Of a stretch of 53,057 nt of DNA, positions 1 through 9,891 are shown piece after piece. The notes under the pieces are model-generated. The model saw only the letters and a list, made by a program, of their open reading frames with translations. It searched no databases and had not been told where the DNA came from. The DNA lies in the NCBI GenBank assembly GCA_937934275.1, contig CALHAM010000045.1:1-53057 (forward strand), read 5' to 3'. Within the stretch, counting starts at the first letter, position 1; the number at the start of each line of letters is the position of its first letter. Source of the stretch: an uncultured Saprospiraceae bacterium. Lineage in GTDB: Bacteria > Bacteroidota > Bacteroidia > Chitinophagales > Saprospiraceae. The translations under genes were made by a program, and so were the position numbers.

Positions 1-681
1 ATGTATGGCGGCATGCATTGGATTGACCTGGAACGCCCAAACCGTACTCGCGCCGTACGACACCACCAAAAAGGAGTTTTCGACCTCAAGTACGACCCGC
101 CCTGGGTGCTATCCGCTGGCGGCGATGGACTGCTCACGCGCTGGGATTCCGAAAGTGGGCGCTCTTTCGAAAGCTTGCACCTAACTAACCGCTCTTTGCG
201 CGCTTTGGCCTTAGCTCCTCAGCGCCGCGAAATAGCCGTAGGGGCCAGTGATGCCAACATTTACCTGCTGGACGGCGACACCCTAGCCATTCGGCATACG
301 CTACGCGGCGCGCATATTCCCTCTGTTTTTACCGTCGCCTATTCACCCGACGAGCAATACCTGCTGAGCGGAGGACGCGACGCCATGCTGCGCGTGTGGT
401 CCTTAGACAGCGACTCGCCTGCTTTAGTCAGTAGCCAGCCTGCCCATTGGTTTACCATCAACCACATCTTCTGGTCGCCCGATGGGCGCTATTTCGCCAC
501 TGCTAGCCGCGACAAGACGGTCAAGATCTGGGAGGGCACGACTTTTCAACTTCTGCGCGTTCTCGATCCTGTGCGCGACGGCGGACACCTCAACTCCGTC
601 AATCGCTTGCTGTGGCTGCCCCAGGCGCTTATTTCAGCCAGCGACGACAGAACGATAAAAATTTGGCATTGGCCTCTGTAG
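1..681 (+). CDS. WD40 repeat protein (5' partial)
   Basis: The reading frame is open from the first base of the window and ends with TAG at 679-681, so the N-terminus is probably upstream and the ATG at base 1 may be an internal Met. The 226 visible residues contain about five WD40 blades. The clearest have the SPD(G/E)-x-Y-L/F-A/L-S/T-G/A-x-R-D-x-x-(L/V)-(R/K)-(V/I)-W pattern, for example near residues 115-133 (VAYSPDEQYLLSGGRDAMLR, then VW) and 158-177 (WSPDGRYFATASRDKTVKIW). WD40 propellers normally have seven blades, so about two are probably missing upstream. These proteins are scaffolds for protein-protein contacts; no catalytic domain is visible and no partner can be inferred. No signal peptide can be judged. 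It converges with the phosphatase gene, 18 bases away. Confidence 0.85.
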   Translation: MYGGMHWIDLERPNRTRAVRHHQKGVFDLKYDPPWVLSAGGDGLLTRWDSESGRSFESLHLTNRSLRALALAPQRREIAVGASDANIYLLDGDTLAIRHTLRGAHIPSVFTVAYSPDEQYLLSGGRDAMLRVWSLDSDSPALVSSQPAHWFTINHIFWSPDGRYFATASRDKTVKIWEGTTFQLLRVLDPVRDGGHLNSVNRLLWLPQALISASDDRTIKIWHWPL

Positions 682-699
682 CCTCTTCTATTCTCGCCA

Positions 700-2595
700 T
701 CAGCGAATATCTACCCGATCAATCTCCTCCAAGGTGTCGGGGTTAACGACCCGCATGCGGATGTGCGGTCCATCTATGTCGAATAAGCACAAGGCATTCT
801 GAACGGAGAATCCCTCGACCCAGGCGGACCAAGGCGTTGGCTCTTGGCCGTAAAAGGGTGCGCCGGCAGCGCCGTTGATGATTTGCCACAAAGGGCGCCG
901 CAGGGTTAGGCGCGGCTTATCCCATTTTTCAGGATAGCGCGGCATGGCCTCCTCGATGCGCATGCGGTTATAGTTGTGCTCGTCGCCGCAGAGGAAGCCC
1001 ACTACTTTAGAAGACTGGTTGGCACATAAGTCGAGGAGCTCGTCTCGGCGCTCGATAATTCCCTTTTCGACAGGTTTGCCAGCAATGTACGGCCGATGCT
1101 CGTTGTTGCCCCCATACCACATGCAGTCTCGAACATGACCGCCATTGGGAAAAGGTGGCGTGTGCACAGTGATGAAGATGTGGTCTAAAGTGCTGTCGGC
1201 TTCCATATCGGCCAGGATGGCCTTAAGCCAGCGCATTTGTTCATCCATCAAGTAACCGTGTAGGTTGCCACCTATGTAGCGGGTTCGACTAAGCAAGGGG
1301 GCATACCAATAGTCGGAGTTAAGGACAACCACGGCAGTGTTTCCGTACCGGTAGTGATAGACATTTTCCCTGTAAGAGGGGAAGTCGCCGCGGCGATAAG
1401 GATCGGGGTCGTATAGAGAGCCATCCTCGCTTTGCGGTCCGTTGAGCTCATGGACGAAGACCTCGGCAAAAATGGCTTCCGCCGAATGGGTATCGTAGGG
1501 AAATCCGTCGGCCACAATCCAGCGCAGAGAATCGGAATACCAGCCGAGTGACTCATGGTTACCCATGCCTACATAGAACGGAAGATAATGCCAGAAAGGC
1601 TCTACGGCATGTATCCAATTGACCAATTGCAAGCGCATTTCGTCAGGCTCACTCACATAGCCGTTCACCAAATCACCCGTAAACTGGACGAAGACAGCAT
1701 TCTCTTTGGCGGATAAAGCCCCAATGCGGGCCATGATTTGAGCATTGGTCCCGTAAATGTCGCGCTCTCCGCCTCCGTAGCCACTGCGCGAGTCACTGGC
1801 GTAGGCGAACGTGAAAGGTGTGCGGGCGCCGGGCGGCGGCGGTGTTCGAAAATGAAAGCGCAGATGTGCGCTATCACAGCTCACAGTGTAGCCGTATTCC
1901 GTCTCTGGCACTAGGTTAGTCAGCACGACCTCATGGCGCAGATGGCGCGTTCGGCTGAAAAAAGTATCCTCTGCGTGGTCGGTTTTAATGGTGGTGAACA
2001 CTGGTTCAGAGGTTTCGTACCAAATCACGGCCTGGTTGTGCTTCAGCCGTGAAACAAACGGCCCGCGCAGGATGGTTGGACGCGGCTCGAAGCCCCGTTC
2101 TGTGTAGGCAAAGGCTTGCTTTCCTTCATAGATAATTAGGCCCTTGGCATCTGTCAGGCGATAGCCCAAAACGCCAAAACCTCTTTTCAGGGCGCCGATG
2201 TGGTCATAGCCTTTTTCTAAATGTTTTTTTAGAGGTAGAAAGGCTTCGCCCGTGCTCGAGTCGATGTTTGTCTCGAAGCGGAGTACAGCCGTTGGGTAGC
2301 GGTGTTGGTGATATGGGATAAGACCGTAAGTCAGGCGGCCCTTTCGCAAGTGTTGAGCGGAAAAGATAAATCTCAACCCCTCCATATCGCCGCGCACAGT
2401 AGGCGTTACATTGCTTAAAGTATATGTGGCCTCTTTACGCCGAAGCCTTATTGAGGGGTGGTTAGGGCTTGTGCTCACAAGTGTGCCGTCGGCATCTATG
2501 CGCAGCGGCCCATATGCAGCAGGTACGGCGGATGGCTGCGCAAACGAAAGCGAGCCGATGAAAGCGATTGGAAGGAGGAAAAGCGCTTTTCTCAT
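700..2595 (-). CDS. Secreted purple acid phosphatase-like metallophosphoesterase
   Basis: 631 residues. An N-terminal signal peptide (MRKALFLLPIAFIGSLSFAQ) indicates export to the periplasm or surface. Residues about 172-252 look like the fibronectin-type domain found N-terminal to purple acid phosphatases. The calcineurin-like metal site follows: D268 in ASDSR, GDLVNG at 307-312, GNHE at 345-348, HTPP at 478-481 and GDEHNY at 537-542 (a variant of the usual GHxH). These are the ligands of a dinuclear metal centre, so phosphomonoester or phosphodiester hydrolysis is expected; the substrate cannot be told. The product would supply phosphate or process extracellular substrates. The start is supported by the signal peptide directly after ATG. 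The gene is read toward the WD40 gene. The 239 bases upstream, before the end of ggt, hold no other gene I can support. Confidence 0.85.
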   Translation of the reverse strand: MRKALFLLPIAFIGSLSFAQPSAVPAAYGPLRIDADGTLVSTSPNHPSIRLRRKEATYTLSNVTPTVRGDMEGLRFIFSAQHLRKGRLTYGLIPYHQHRYPTAVLRFETNIDSSTGEAFLPLKKHLEKGYDHIGALKRGFGVLGYRLTDAKGLIIYEGKQAFAYTERGFEPRPTILRGPFVSRLKHNQAVIWYETSEPVFTTIKTDHAEDTFFSRTRHLRHEVVLTNLVPETEYGYTVSCDSAHLRFHFRTPPPPGARTPFTFAYASDSRSGYGGGERDIYGTNAQIMARIGALSAKENAVFVQFTGDLVNGYVSEPDEMRLQLVNWIHAVEPFWHYLPFYVGMGNHESLGWYSDSLRWIVADGFPYDTHSAEAIFAEVFVHELNGPQSEDGSLYDPDPYRRGDFPSYRENVYHYRYGNTAVVVLNSDYWYAPLLSRTRYIGGNLHGYLMDEQMRWLKAILADMEADSTLDHIFITVHTPPFPNGGHVRDCMWYGGNNEHRPYIAGKPVEKGIIERRDELLDLCANQSSKVVGFLCGDEHNYNRMRIEEAMPRYPEKWDKPRLTLRRPLWQIINGAAGAPFYGQEPTPWSAWVEGFSVQNALCLFDIDGPHIRMRVVNPDTLEEIDRVDIR

Positions 2596-2834
2596 AGATG
2601 ATATGGTCGTAAAAAAAGTAGAGCGGTACCTTAAATATCGGCTGGCGTAGCCTTGCCGTGGCTGGTTTTGGTTGAAAAGGCTGCTTAGGAAGGCCCCACC
2701 CGACAGCGTCAGGGAGAGCGAAAAACTGCCAAGGAGCGTGAGTGATTAGTGTAGTGGTATGCACATTCAAACAGCAAAGGTGAGGCTTTTAGCGTCGCCT
2801 ACTAACTGCGTGCAGAACAAGTCGGGTTTAAGGG

Positions 2835-4565
2835 TCAGTATCCCTGGGCTGCGTCGTCGCCTCGGTTGTCGGCCACAGCGCGCAGGCGGCCGTCGGGTTG
2901 GCGGAGGATAGCCTCTACCCTACCGATGGCTCCACGCTGCCGAAGATTGTGTCCCATGGCCCGCAATTTTTCCAAAACGTCTTCTGAAAAGGCGCCTTCT
3001 TCGTAAAAGAGAACGTCCGGCTCCCATTGGTGGTGGAAGCGCTTGCTGTGAATCGCCTCGCGCAACGGCAGATCGAACTCATACACATTCAACAACACTT
3101 GAAAAACCGAAGTGGGTATCGTGGTACCACCTGGCGTACCGACCACGAGGCTGAGTGTCCCGTTGCGCAAGACAATTGTAGGCGTCATGCTGCTCAGTGG
3201 GCGTTTGCCCGGTGCAATAGCATTGGCTTTTCCTCCTATTGCGCCGTACAGGTTAGGCACTCCCGGCTTAGCACTGAAGTCGTCCATTTCATTATTCAAA
3301 ATAAAGCCCGCCCCCGCTACCACCACTCGACTGCCATAAGCATCGTTAAGGGTTGTAGTAACGGCCACGGCGTTTCCCTCTGCATCCACAATGCTTAGGT
3401 GAGTGGTTTCTTCGGATACACCATTGCGAAAAACACCAGGCTTGATGGCCTGGCTCGGGGTGGCCCTATTGGGGTTGAAATCGGTCATGCGAGTGCGCAA
3501 ATAGCGTTCGCTTAGCAAGCTATCTACAGGCACAGGCCAGAAGTCGGGATCTGCCATGTGACGCGAGCGGTCAGCATAGGCGCGGCGCTCTACTTCTACC
3601 ATGCGATGGACGGCCGATGCAGAATGAAAACCTTCGGCTTTTAGGTCCGCATTGCCCAGCATCATCAGCATTTGCGCCAACAAAAGGCCACCACTACTCG
3701 GCGGCGGCATCGTGATAATGCGCAGCCCGCGCCAGTGAAAAACTAACGGCTTGCGCCAAACGCTCCGGTATCGGCGCAGGTCCTCCTGTGTTATCAAGCC
3801 ACCTTGTCGCTTCATCTCTGCCTCTATACGAGCTGCTGTAGGTCCTTCGTAGAAACCCGCTCGCCCTCTTTGAGCAATGAGGCGCAGCGTTTTGGCCAAT
3901 TCTTTTTGCACGAGCCGATCGCCGGCTTTCCATGGAGTGGGTTTGACGAAGGCTGTTGCTCGGCGATTGTTTCGCCTGAAGTTATCCTGCTCTCGGTTGA
4001 GAAGTTCGGCCTCTCGCTCTGTGATGAGGAAGCCCTCGTGGGCCAGCCGAACAGCAGGATCTACTAAGGAAGCCCACCCTAAGCGGCCATAACGGCGATG
4101 AGCCTCCCACATACCGTCCACCGAGCCGGGAACTCCGCAGGCCAAAGCGCCGAAGCGACTCTTCTCGATGAGCACATTGCCGGCCGAGTCCTGATACATG
4201 CGCTCGTGAGCCGCCGCAGGTGCCTTCTCTCGATAATCTAAAGCAGCAATTTCACCAGAGGATGAGCGATAATACACCATAAACCCTCCACCACCTATGT
4301 TGCCGGCCTGCGGATAGACGACTGCCAGAGCGAATTGTACGGCAATGGCAGCATCGACGGCATTGCCGCCTTTTCTCAACACCTCTATGCCGACACGCGT
4401 AGCCAACGGGTGCGCCGAAACGACCGCTGCCGAGTCAGCAATAACCTCTTTTTCAATAGAATAAAGAGAGGCAGTACTGGTCTGAGCGGGTGCCGTACAG
4501 GCGTAGAACAGCCCTCCAATGAGGGCAAGGCTTAAGACCTTTTGAAGAAGAGATGATGTTCGCAT
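2835..4565 (-). CDS. ggt: Gamma-glutamyltransferase (lipoprotein)
   Basis: Gamma-glutamyltranspeptidase, 576 residues, which hydrolyses or transfers the gamma-glutamyl group of glutathione and related peptides. The family is made as a precursor that cleaves itself before a nucleophilic threonine; here this is T387 in the motif ETTHLSIVD. Other family signatures are GGNAVDAA near residue 67, GNIGGGGFMVYY near 88 and the PLSSMTPTIV segment near 456. I start at 4565 because MRTSSLLQKVLSLALIGGLFYAC is a lipoprotein signal peptide with Cys23 as the acylation site; the frame is open upstream to 4760, but that part has no family similarity. It is probably periplasmic, anchored to a membrane. A possible promoter -7 element (TAACATTG, minus strand) lies at 4586-4593. 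PaaA is divergent. Confidence 0.93.
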   Translation of the reverse strand: MRTSSLLQKVLSLALIGGLFYACTAPAQTSTASLYSIEKEVIADSAAVVSAHPLATRVGIEVLRKGGNAVDAAIAVQFALAVVYPQAGNIGGGGFMVYYRSSSGEIAALDYREKAPAAAHERMYQDSAGNVLIEKSRFGALACGVPGSVDGMWEAHRRYGRLGWASLVDPAVRLAHEGFLITEREAELLNREQDNFRRNNRRATAFVKPTPWKAGDRLVQKELAKTLRLIAQRGRAGFYEGPTAARIEAEMKRQGGLITQEDLRRYRSVWRKPLVFHWRGLRIITMPPPSSGGLLLAQMLMMLGNADLKAEGFHSASAVHRMVEVERRAYADRSRHMADPDFWPVPVDSLLSERYLRTRMTDFNPNRATPSQAIKPGVFRNGVSEETTHLSIVDAEGNAVAVTTTLNDAYGSRVVVAGAGFILNNEMDDFSAKPGVPNLYGAIGGKANAIAPGKRPLSSMTPTIVLRNGTLSLVVGTPGGTTIPTSVFQVLLNVYEFDLPLREAIHSKRFHHQWEPDVLFYEEGAFSEDVLEKLRAMGHNLRQRGAIGRVEAILRQPDGRLRAVADNRGDDAAQGY

Positions 4566-4783
4566 GGCCAATCGCTTTTGTGCGGCAATGTTACAACTTG
4601 CGAACGGCTTCGAAAGGGTTCCTACCCAACGGCACTTAAAGGAGAACTGCTCAAGGTAAAGGTAACAGTGAGATGCGGAGGTCCTCCCATCACGAAAAAA
4701 GCCCGGCTCACAATCGGCTCTACCTCTTGAACCGCCCGAACGCTCATGTGTTATTTCCATTGGTTTTAAACGCTAAAGCCGCC

Positions 4784-4814
4784 ATTGTTAGATGGCGTAA
4801 AAATGTGAACTTTG
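4784..4814 (+). promoter_or_regulatory. Candidate Bacteroidota sigma promoter for paaA
   Basis: ATTG at 4784-4787, 19 bases, then GAACTTTG at 4807-4814. This is one mismatch in each box from the Bacteroidota consensus TTTG / TAnnTTTG. It would give a leader of about 30 bases before the ATG at 4849. Seen in sequence; function is inference. Confidence 0.4.
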
Positions 4815-4848
4815 TCGGCGCAATTTTTATTCAAATCATGTTCTAATT

Positions 4849-5838
4849 ATGCAACCCAAACACGAGCACAGCTCAGCGGTAGTTTCGCTGGAAGAGCAGT
4901 TCCAACAAAAAATAGACAACGAAATTCGCATTGAGCCTAAGGACTGGATGCCCGAGGCGTATCGGAAGACACTCATTCGGCAAATTAGTCAGCATGCCCA
5001 TAGCGAAGTGGTGGGCATGTTGCCGGAAGGGAACTGGATCACTCGCGCTCCATCGCTTAAGCGCAAAGCCATTTTGCTGGCTAAAATTCAAGATGAGGCC
5101 GGCCACGGGCTTTATCTGTATTCAGCGGCCGAAACGCTCGGTATCTCTCGCGATGAGATGATTGAGGAGTTGCACAGCGGTAAAGCCAAGTACTCATCTA
5201 TTTTCAATTACCCTACCTTGACATGGGCCGACATCGGCGCCATAGGTTGGCTGGTGGACGGCGCAGCTATTTTGAATCAGATCCCTCTTTGCCGTTGTTC
5301 CTATGGGCCTTACGCCCGGGCTATGGTGCGCATTTGTAAAGAGGAAAGTTTTCACCAGCGGCAAGGCTTTGATATTTTGTACACTTTAGTACAAGGCTCA
5401 CCCGAGCAGCGCGCCATGGCTCAGGACGCCATCAATCGCTGGTATTGGCCCGCAGTCATGATGTTTGGCCCTTCGGATAGCGAATCTGTGCATTCGGCTC
5501 AAAGTATGCGATGGAAAATCAAGCGCTTTAGCAACGATGAGCTGCGTCAGCGCTTTATTGACATGATCGCCGAGCAAGTTAAAGTGTTGGGTCTGACCCT
5601 GCCCGATCCCGAATTGAAGTGGAATCCCGAACGCGGCCATTATGACCACGGGCCGATTAACTGGGCAGAATTTTGGAACGTCGTCAACGGCAACGGCCCT
5701 TGCAACCGCGAGCGTTTGCGCGCCCGGCGCGAAGCTTGGGAAAAGGGCGCCTGGGTGCGCGAGGCTGCCATTGCTTATGCGGAGAAAAAAGCCCGGCGCG
5801 CCGCTGCCCAATCGGCGCACGAGACGCAGGCAGCGTAA
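4849..5838 (+). CDS. paaA: 1,2-phenylacetyl-CoA epoxygenase catalytic subunit PaaA
   Basis: 329 residues, close in length and sequence to PaaA from the E. coli phenylacetate pathway, which epoxidises the ring of phenylacetyl-CoA with O2. The ferritin-like di-iron fold is recognisable from [15 protein letters not shown] (ligand E53), QDEAGHG (E83, H86) and [10 protein letters not shown] (E166, H169), all spaced as in the family. PaaA normally works in a complex with PaaC and receives electrons from PaaE, and the genes paaABCDE usually stand together. Here the neighbours are ggt and metH, so this copy is isolated. It may be a displaced gene of a complete pathway elsewhere, a duplicate, or a related monooxygenase. 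The C-terminal tail after residue 305 is Ala/Arg-rich and is probably not catalytic. Confidence 0.93.
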   Translation: MQPKHEHSSAVVSLEEQFQQKIDNEIRIEPKDWMPEAYRKTLIRQISQHAHSEVVGMLPEGNWITRAPSLKRKAILLAKIQDEAGHGLYLYSAAETLGISRDEMIEELHSGKAKYSSIFNYPTLTWADIGAIGWLVDGAAILNQIPLCRCSYGPYARAMVRICKEESFHQRQGFDILYTLVQGSPEQRAMAQDAINRWYWPAVMMFGPSDSESVHSAQSMRWKIKRFSNDELRQRFIDMIAEQVKVLGLTLPDPELKWNPERGHYDHGPINWAEFWNVVNGNGPCNRERLRARREAWEKGAWVREAAIAYAEKKARRAAAQSAHETQAA

Positions 5839-6001
5839 TCCCTTGCCGTTTTGGCGGCAGAAAATTTGCTTGAGATTGGTTTAAGTCTTTGCACTTTTGC
5901 GCTGCCCTTTGTCGAGACTTTCGCAAGCCAATGGTGCTTTCAAAAGCAAGGCTCCTCGGTGTGCCTGGCTCTATCTTTTATTCCGCTAACCCTTCCTGTT
6001 C

Positions 6002-9000
6002 GTGCCGATTGATTTTTTGCCGCTACTCACCGACGCTGCTCGCAAGCGCATTCTTATCATAGACGGCGCTATGGGTACTATGATCCAGCGCTATCGTTTA
6101 GAAGAGGTTGATTTTCGAGGCGAGCGCTTTCGCGAGCATCCCTGCGATTTGCAAGGAGACAATGATATCCTTTGTCTTACGCGCCCCGATATTATCGAGG
6201 CCATTCATCGGGCCTATTTAGAAGCTGGGGCCGACATTATTGAGACCAATACTTTCAATGCTACGCGCATCTCCCAGGCTGAATACCAAATGGAGAGCGT
6301 TGTTCGCAACCTCAACCTGGCTGCCGCGCAGATTGCACGCCGAGCCGCCGACGCGTTTACCGAGCGAAATCCCGAAAAACCGCGCTTCGTGGCAGGCGCC
6401 ATAGGCCCGCTGAACAAGACGTTATCGCTTTCTCCCGATGTCAACAATCCGGGCTATCGAGCCGTAACCTTCGATGAAGTGCGCTCGGCCTATGCCGAAC
6501 AAGTGAGTGCCTTACTTGAAGGCGGAGTACATATCCTATTGGTCGAGACCATTTTCGACACCCTCAACTGCAAGGCGGCCCTGTATGCCATCGAAGAGGT
6601 GTTCGAGCAAAAAGGCTGGCGCGTGCCCGTTATGATTTCAGGCACTATCACTGACGCCTCCGGTCGAACGCTTAGCGGGCAGACCGCAGAGGCCTTCTGG
6701 ATTTCTGTTAAACACGCGCGACCTTTTTCCGTCGGCCTCAATTGCGCCCTCGGCGCTGCAGAGATGCGCCCGCACTTAGAAGCGCTGGCTAACATGGCCG
6801 ATTGCTTCATCAGCGCCTACCCCAACGCCGGCCTACCTAATGCCATGGGTGAATACGACCAAAGCCCTCACGACATGTGCGCTCTTATCGAAGAGTTTGC
6901 CCGCTCTGGTCTGGTCAATATTGTCGGTGGTTGTTGCGGCACTACGCCCGAACACATTCGACACATCGCCGAACACGTAGCGAACATCGCACCGCGCAAC
7001 CCCGAAAATGTTGCCTTCCCCAAAGAAGCTAAAGCCCGCCATTACACCCTGTTGTCCGGATTAGAGCCGCTCGTCATTCGGCCCGAAACCAATTTCGTCA
7101 ATATCGGCGAGCGCACCAATGTAACCGGTTCACGGCGTTTTGCGGCCCTTATTAAAGCGGGCAAGTACACCGAAGCGCTCGAGGTTGCCCGCCAACAAGT
7201 AGAAAACGGCGCTCAGGTGCTCGACGTCAACATGGACGAAGCCTTGTTGGACTCCGAAAAGGCCATGCGCGACTTCCTGCTCCTGTTGGCTGCTGAGCCA
7301 GACATTGCACGCGTGCCCATCATGGTGGACTCATCGAAATTCTCCGTAATTGAGGCTGGGCTAAAATGCCTACAGGGCAAAGGCATCGTCAACTCGATTT
7401 CCCTTAAAGAGGGGGAGGCTGAATTTTTGCGCCAGGCCAAAATCTGTCGACGCTACGGCGCAGCCGTTGTGGTAATGGCCTTTGACGAGCAGGGCCAGGC
7501 CGACACCGTAGCGCGCAAAGTAGATATTTGCCAGCGCGCCTACCGCTTGCTGACGCAAGAAGCGGGCTACGACCCTACAGACATCATCTTCGACCCCAAC
7601 ATCTTCGCCGTCGCCACAGGCATCGAAGAGCATAACAACTACGCGATTAACTATATCGAAGCCACGCGCATCATCAAACAAACGTGCCCGGGAGCCAAGG
7701 TGAGCGGCGGTGTGAGTAATCTGTCCTTCTCATTCCGCGGAAACGACCGCGTGCGCGAAGCCATGCACTCCGCCTTCCTCTACCACGCTATTCAGGCAGG
7801 CATGGATATGGGTATTGTTAACGCCGGCATGATCGAGGTCTACGAGCAAATCCCACCCGAACTATTAAAGCGCATCGAAGATGTCTTGTTTAATCGGCAC
7901 CCCGACGCCACAGAAGCGCTCATCCAGTTGGCTGAGTCGTATCGCGACAGTGGTGGGCGCGCCATCGCCAAAGATTTGGCCTGGCGCGAGCTACCGGTAG
8001 AAGAGCGCATCGCTCACGCCTTGGTCAAGGGCATTGACGAGTACATCGAAGCCGATGTAGAGGAAGCCCGCCAGCACTACCCTAGCCCACTGGCCGTGAT
8101 TGAGGGGCCGCTAATGGCTGGTATGAATGTGGTGGGCGACCTGTTTGGAGCGGGTAAAATGTTCCTACCACAAGTGGTCAAGAGTGCCCGGGTAATGAAA
8201 CGCGCCGTGGCCTATCTGACACCATTCATCGAAGCCGATAAGGCTAAAAACGGCGCAAGTAAACGCGGCAAAGTCCTGCTGGCTACTGTCAAAGGCGATG
8301 TACACGACATCGGCAAGAACATCGTCGGCGTTGTGCTGGGCTGCAACAACTACGACATCATTGACCTGGGAGTCATGGTGCCTGCCGAGCACATCTTACG
8401 CACCGCCGTAGAACAACAAGTCGACATCATTGGCCTTTCGGGTCTTATCACGCCCTCCTTAGATGAAATGGTACACGTCGCCCGCGAAATGGAGCGTCTA
8501 AACTTGGACAAACCACTGCTTATTGGCGGCGCTACGACCTCTAAGACCCATACTGCCGTAAAAATCGCCCCCGCTTACAGCCGCGCTCCAGTGGTACATG
8601 TGCTCGACGCCAGTCGAAGCGTGCCTGTTGTCAGTGCCCTTTTAGGGCAAGACCACACCGAGCGTAAAACTTTTATCGAGAGCGTTCGCCAGGAATACGA
8701 ACAGATACGGACCGCGCGCGCGAACCGCCAATCGGCTAAAGAGTTCCTTTCCCTAGCTGAGGCCCGCGCCAACCAATGGACGTTTGATTGGAAAACATAC
8801 ACTCCGCCCCAACCAACCTTGCTGGGTGTCAAAACTTTCGAAGACTATCCACTGGCCGAACTCCTCCCTTACATCGACTGGACGCCCTTTTTCCAAAGCT
8901 GGGAACTGGCCGGAAAATTTCCAGCCATCCTGGAAGACCCCATTGTAGGCAAGGAAGCTCGACGCTTGTACGATGATGCTTGCGAAATGCTGCAATGCCT

Positions 9001-9724
9001 TTGCGCTGAAAAATGGCTCACCGCTCGCGCTGTCATCGGCTTCTTTCCGGCCAATACTGTAGGCCACGACGACTGCGAACTCTACACCGACGATACCCGA
9101 ACGGGCATCTTGGCTGTCCTTCACCACCTACGCCAACAAAATAAGAAGGCAGCGGGACAGCCCAACTATTGTTTAGCTGACTTCATTGCTCCGAAAGAAA
9201 GTGGTGTAGGTGATTACATAGGCGCCTTTGCGGTAACGGCTGGCATCGGAATAGAAGAACACGTGCAGCGCTTTAAGGCTAACCACGACGACTACCGCGC
9301 CATCTTGCTTAGTGCGCTGGCCGACCGCTTGGCCGAAGCACTCGCCGAGCGCATGCACGAGCGCGTACGACGCGAGTTTTGGGCCTATGCTCCCGACGAA
9401 AACTTGACCAACGAGCAACTTATCCGCGAAGAATATCGCGGCATAAGACCCGCTCCAGGCTATCCGGCCTGCCCGGAGCACAGCGAAAAAAACACCCTGT
9501 GGCAACTGCTCCGCCCGGATTTACTGGGCATAATACTCACTGAAAGCTTTGCTATGTATCCTGCCGCCTCCGTCAGCGGCTGGTATTTGTCGCATCCAGA
9601 AGCGCGCTACTTTGGCCTAGGCCAAATTGGAAAAGACCAAGTAGAGAACTACGCCCGTCGGAAGGGGATTTCCGTCGCTACTGCTGAGCGCTTGCTCGCT
9701 CCTGTGCTGAACTACGACGTGTAG
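6002..9724 (+). CDS. metH: Cobalamin-dependent methionine synthase
   Basis: 1240 residues, the usual full length of MetH, which transfers a methyl group from 5-methyltetrahydrofolate to homocysteine through cobalamin. All four modules are present in order. The homocysteine/zinc domain is at about 1-330, with Cys ligands in NCALG near 247 and GGCCGTT near 309-310. The pterin domain is at about 350-620 (starting [14 protein letters not shown]). The cap and B12 domain is at about 660-890, with the DVHDIGKNI signature and the cobalt-binding His near 768. The AdoMet reactivation domain is at about 900-1240 ([12 protein letters not shown] near 1150). The start is GTG; no ATG lies upstream in frame and the homocysteine domain begins at once. 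A possible promoter (TTTG 5865, cACTTTTG 5892-5899, spacing 23) lies upstream. No cobalamin riboswitch is visible. Confidence 0.97.
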   Translation: MPIDFLPLLTDAARKRILIIDGAMGTMIQRYRLEEVDFRGERFREHPCDLQGDNDILCLTRPDIIEAIHRAYLEAGADIIETNTFNATRISQAEYQMESVVRNLNLAAAQIARRAADAFTERNPEKPRFVAGAIGPLNKTLSLSPDVNNPGYRAVTFDEVRSAYAEQVSALLEGGVHILLVETIFDTLNCKAALYAIEEVFEQKGWRVPVMISGTITDASGRTLSGQTAEAFWISVKHARPFSVGLNCALGAAEMRPHLEALANMADCFISAYPNAGLPNAMGEYDQSPHDMCALIEEFARSGLVNIVGGCCGTTPEHIRHIAEHVANIAPRNPENVAFPKEAKARHYTLLSGLEPLVIRPETNFVNIGERTNVTGSRRFAALIKAGKYTEALEVARQQVENGAQVLDVNMDEALLDSEKAMRDFLLLLAAEPDIARVPIMVDSSKFSVIEAGLKCLQGKGIVNSISLKEGEAEFLRQAKICRRYGAAVVVMAFDEQGQADTVARKVDICQRAYRLLTQEAGYDPTDIIFDPNIFAVATGIEEHNNYAINYIEATRIIKQTCPGAKVSGGVSNLSFSFRGNDRVREAMHSAFLYHAIQAGMDMGIVNAGMIEVYEQIPPELLKRIEDVLFNRHPDATEALIQLAESYRDSGGRAIAKDLAWRELPVEERIAHALVKGIDEYIEADVEEARQHYPSPLAVIEGPLMAGMNVVGDLFGAGKMFLPQVVKSARVMKRAVAYLTPFIEADKAKNGASKRGKVLLATVKGDVHDIGKNIVGVVLGCNNYDIIDLGVMVPAEHILRTAVEQQVDIIGLSGLITPSLDEMVHVAREMERLNLDKPLLIGGATTSKTHTAVKIAPAYSRAPVVHVLDASRSVPVVSALLGQDHTERKTFIESVRQEYEQIRTARANRQSAKEFLSLAEARANQWTFDWKTYTPPQPTLLGVKTFEDYPLAELLPYIDWTPFFQSWELAGKFPAILEDPIVGKEARRLYDDACEMLQCLCAEKWLTARAVIGFFPANTVGHDDCELYTDDTRTGILAVLHHLRQQNKKAAGQPNYCLADFIAPKESGVGDYIGAFAVTAGIGIEEHVQRFKANHDDYRAILLSALADRLAEALAERMHERVRREFWAYAPDENLTNEQLIREEYRGIRPAPGYPACPEHSEKNTLWQLLRPDLLGIILTESFAMYPAASVSGWYLSHPEARYFGLGQIGKDQVENYARRKGISVATAERLLAPVLNYDV

Positions 9725-9833
9725 ACACTCAAACCAGCACCCAGCGCACCAGAACCTCAGAAAAGCAACAAGCCAGCTCCCTTCATGACAATGGCTGAGC
9801 CGCGGAAAAAATAAAGCATTAGGAAGGGTGGTT

Positions 9834-9864
9834 TTGAAGATGGAACATTCTTTGCTTATGTTCG
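9834..9864 (+). promoter_or_regulatory. Candidate promoter of the polysaccharide operon
   Basis: TTTG at 9834-9837, 19 bases, then TATGTTCG at 9857-9864, one mismatch from TAnnTTTG. The start codon of the first operon gene follows at 9892. The box match is seen; its use is inference. Confidence 0.4.
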
Positions 9865-9891
9865 CCAATTGCAAAAACCAAAATTTTTGAA

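Noticed and set aside
2462-2770. 102-codon minus-strand frame upstream of the phosphatase
   Set aside because: It overlaps the start of the phosphatase gene in another frame and has no motif or signal peptide.
4566-4760. Longer N-terminus for ggt
   Set aside because: The 65 extra residues have no family likeness and would bury a normal lipoprotein signal peptide starting at 4565.
5839-6001. Cobalamin or SAM riboswitch before metH
   Set aside because: The gap is short and lacks the conserved B12-box or SAM aptamer blocks; only a weak promoter match is visible.
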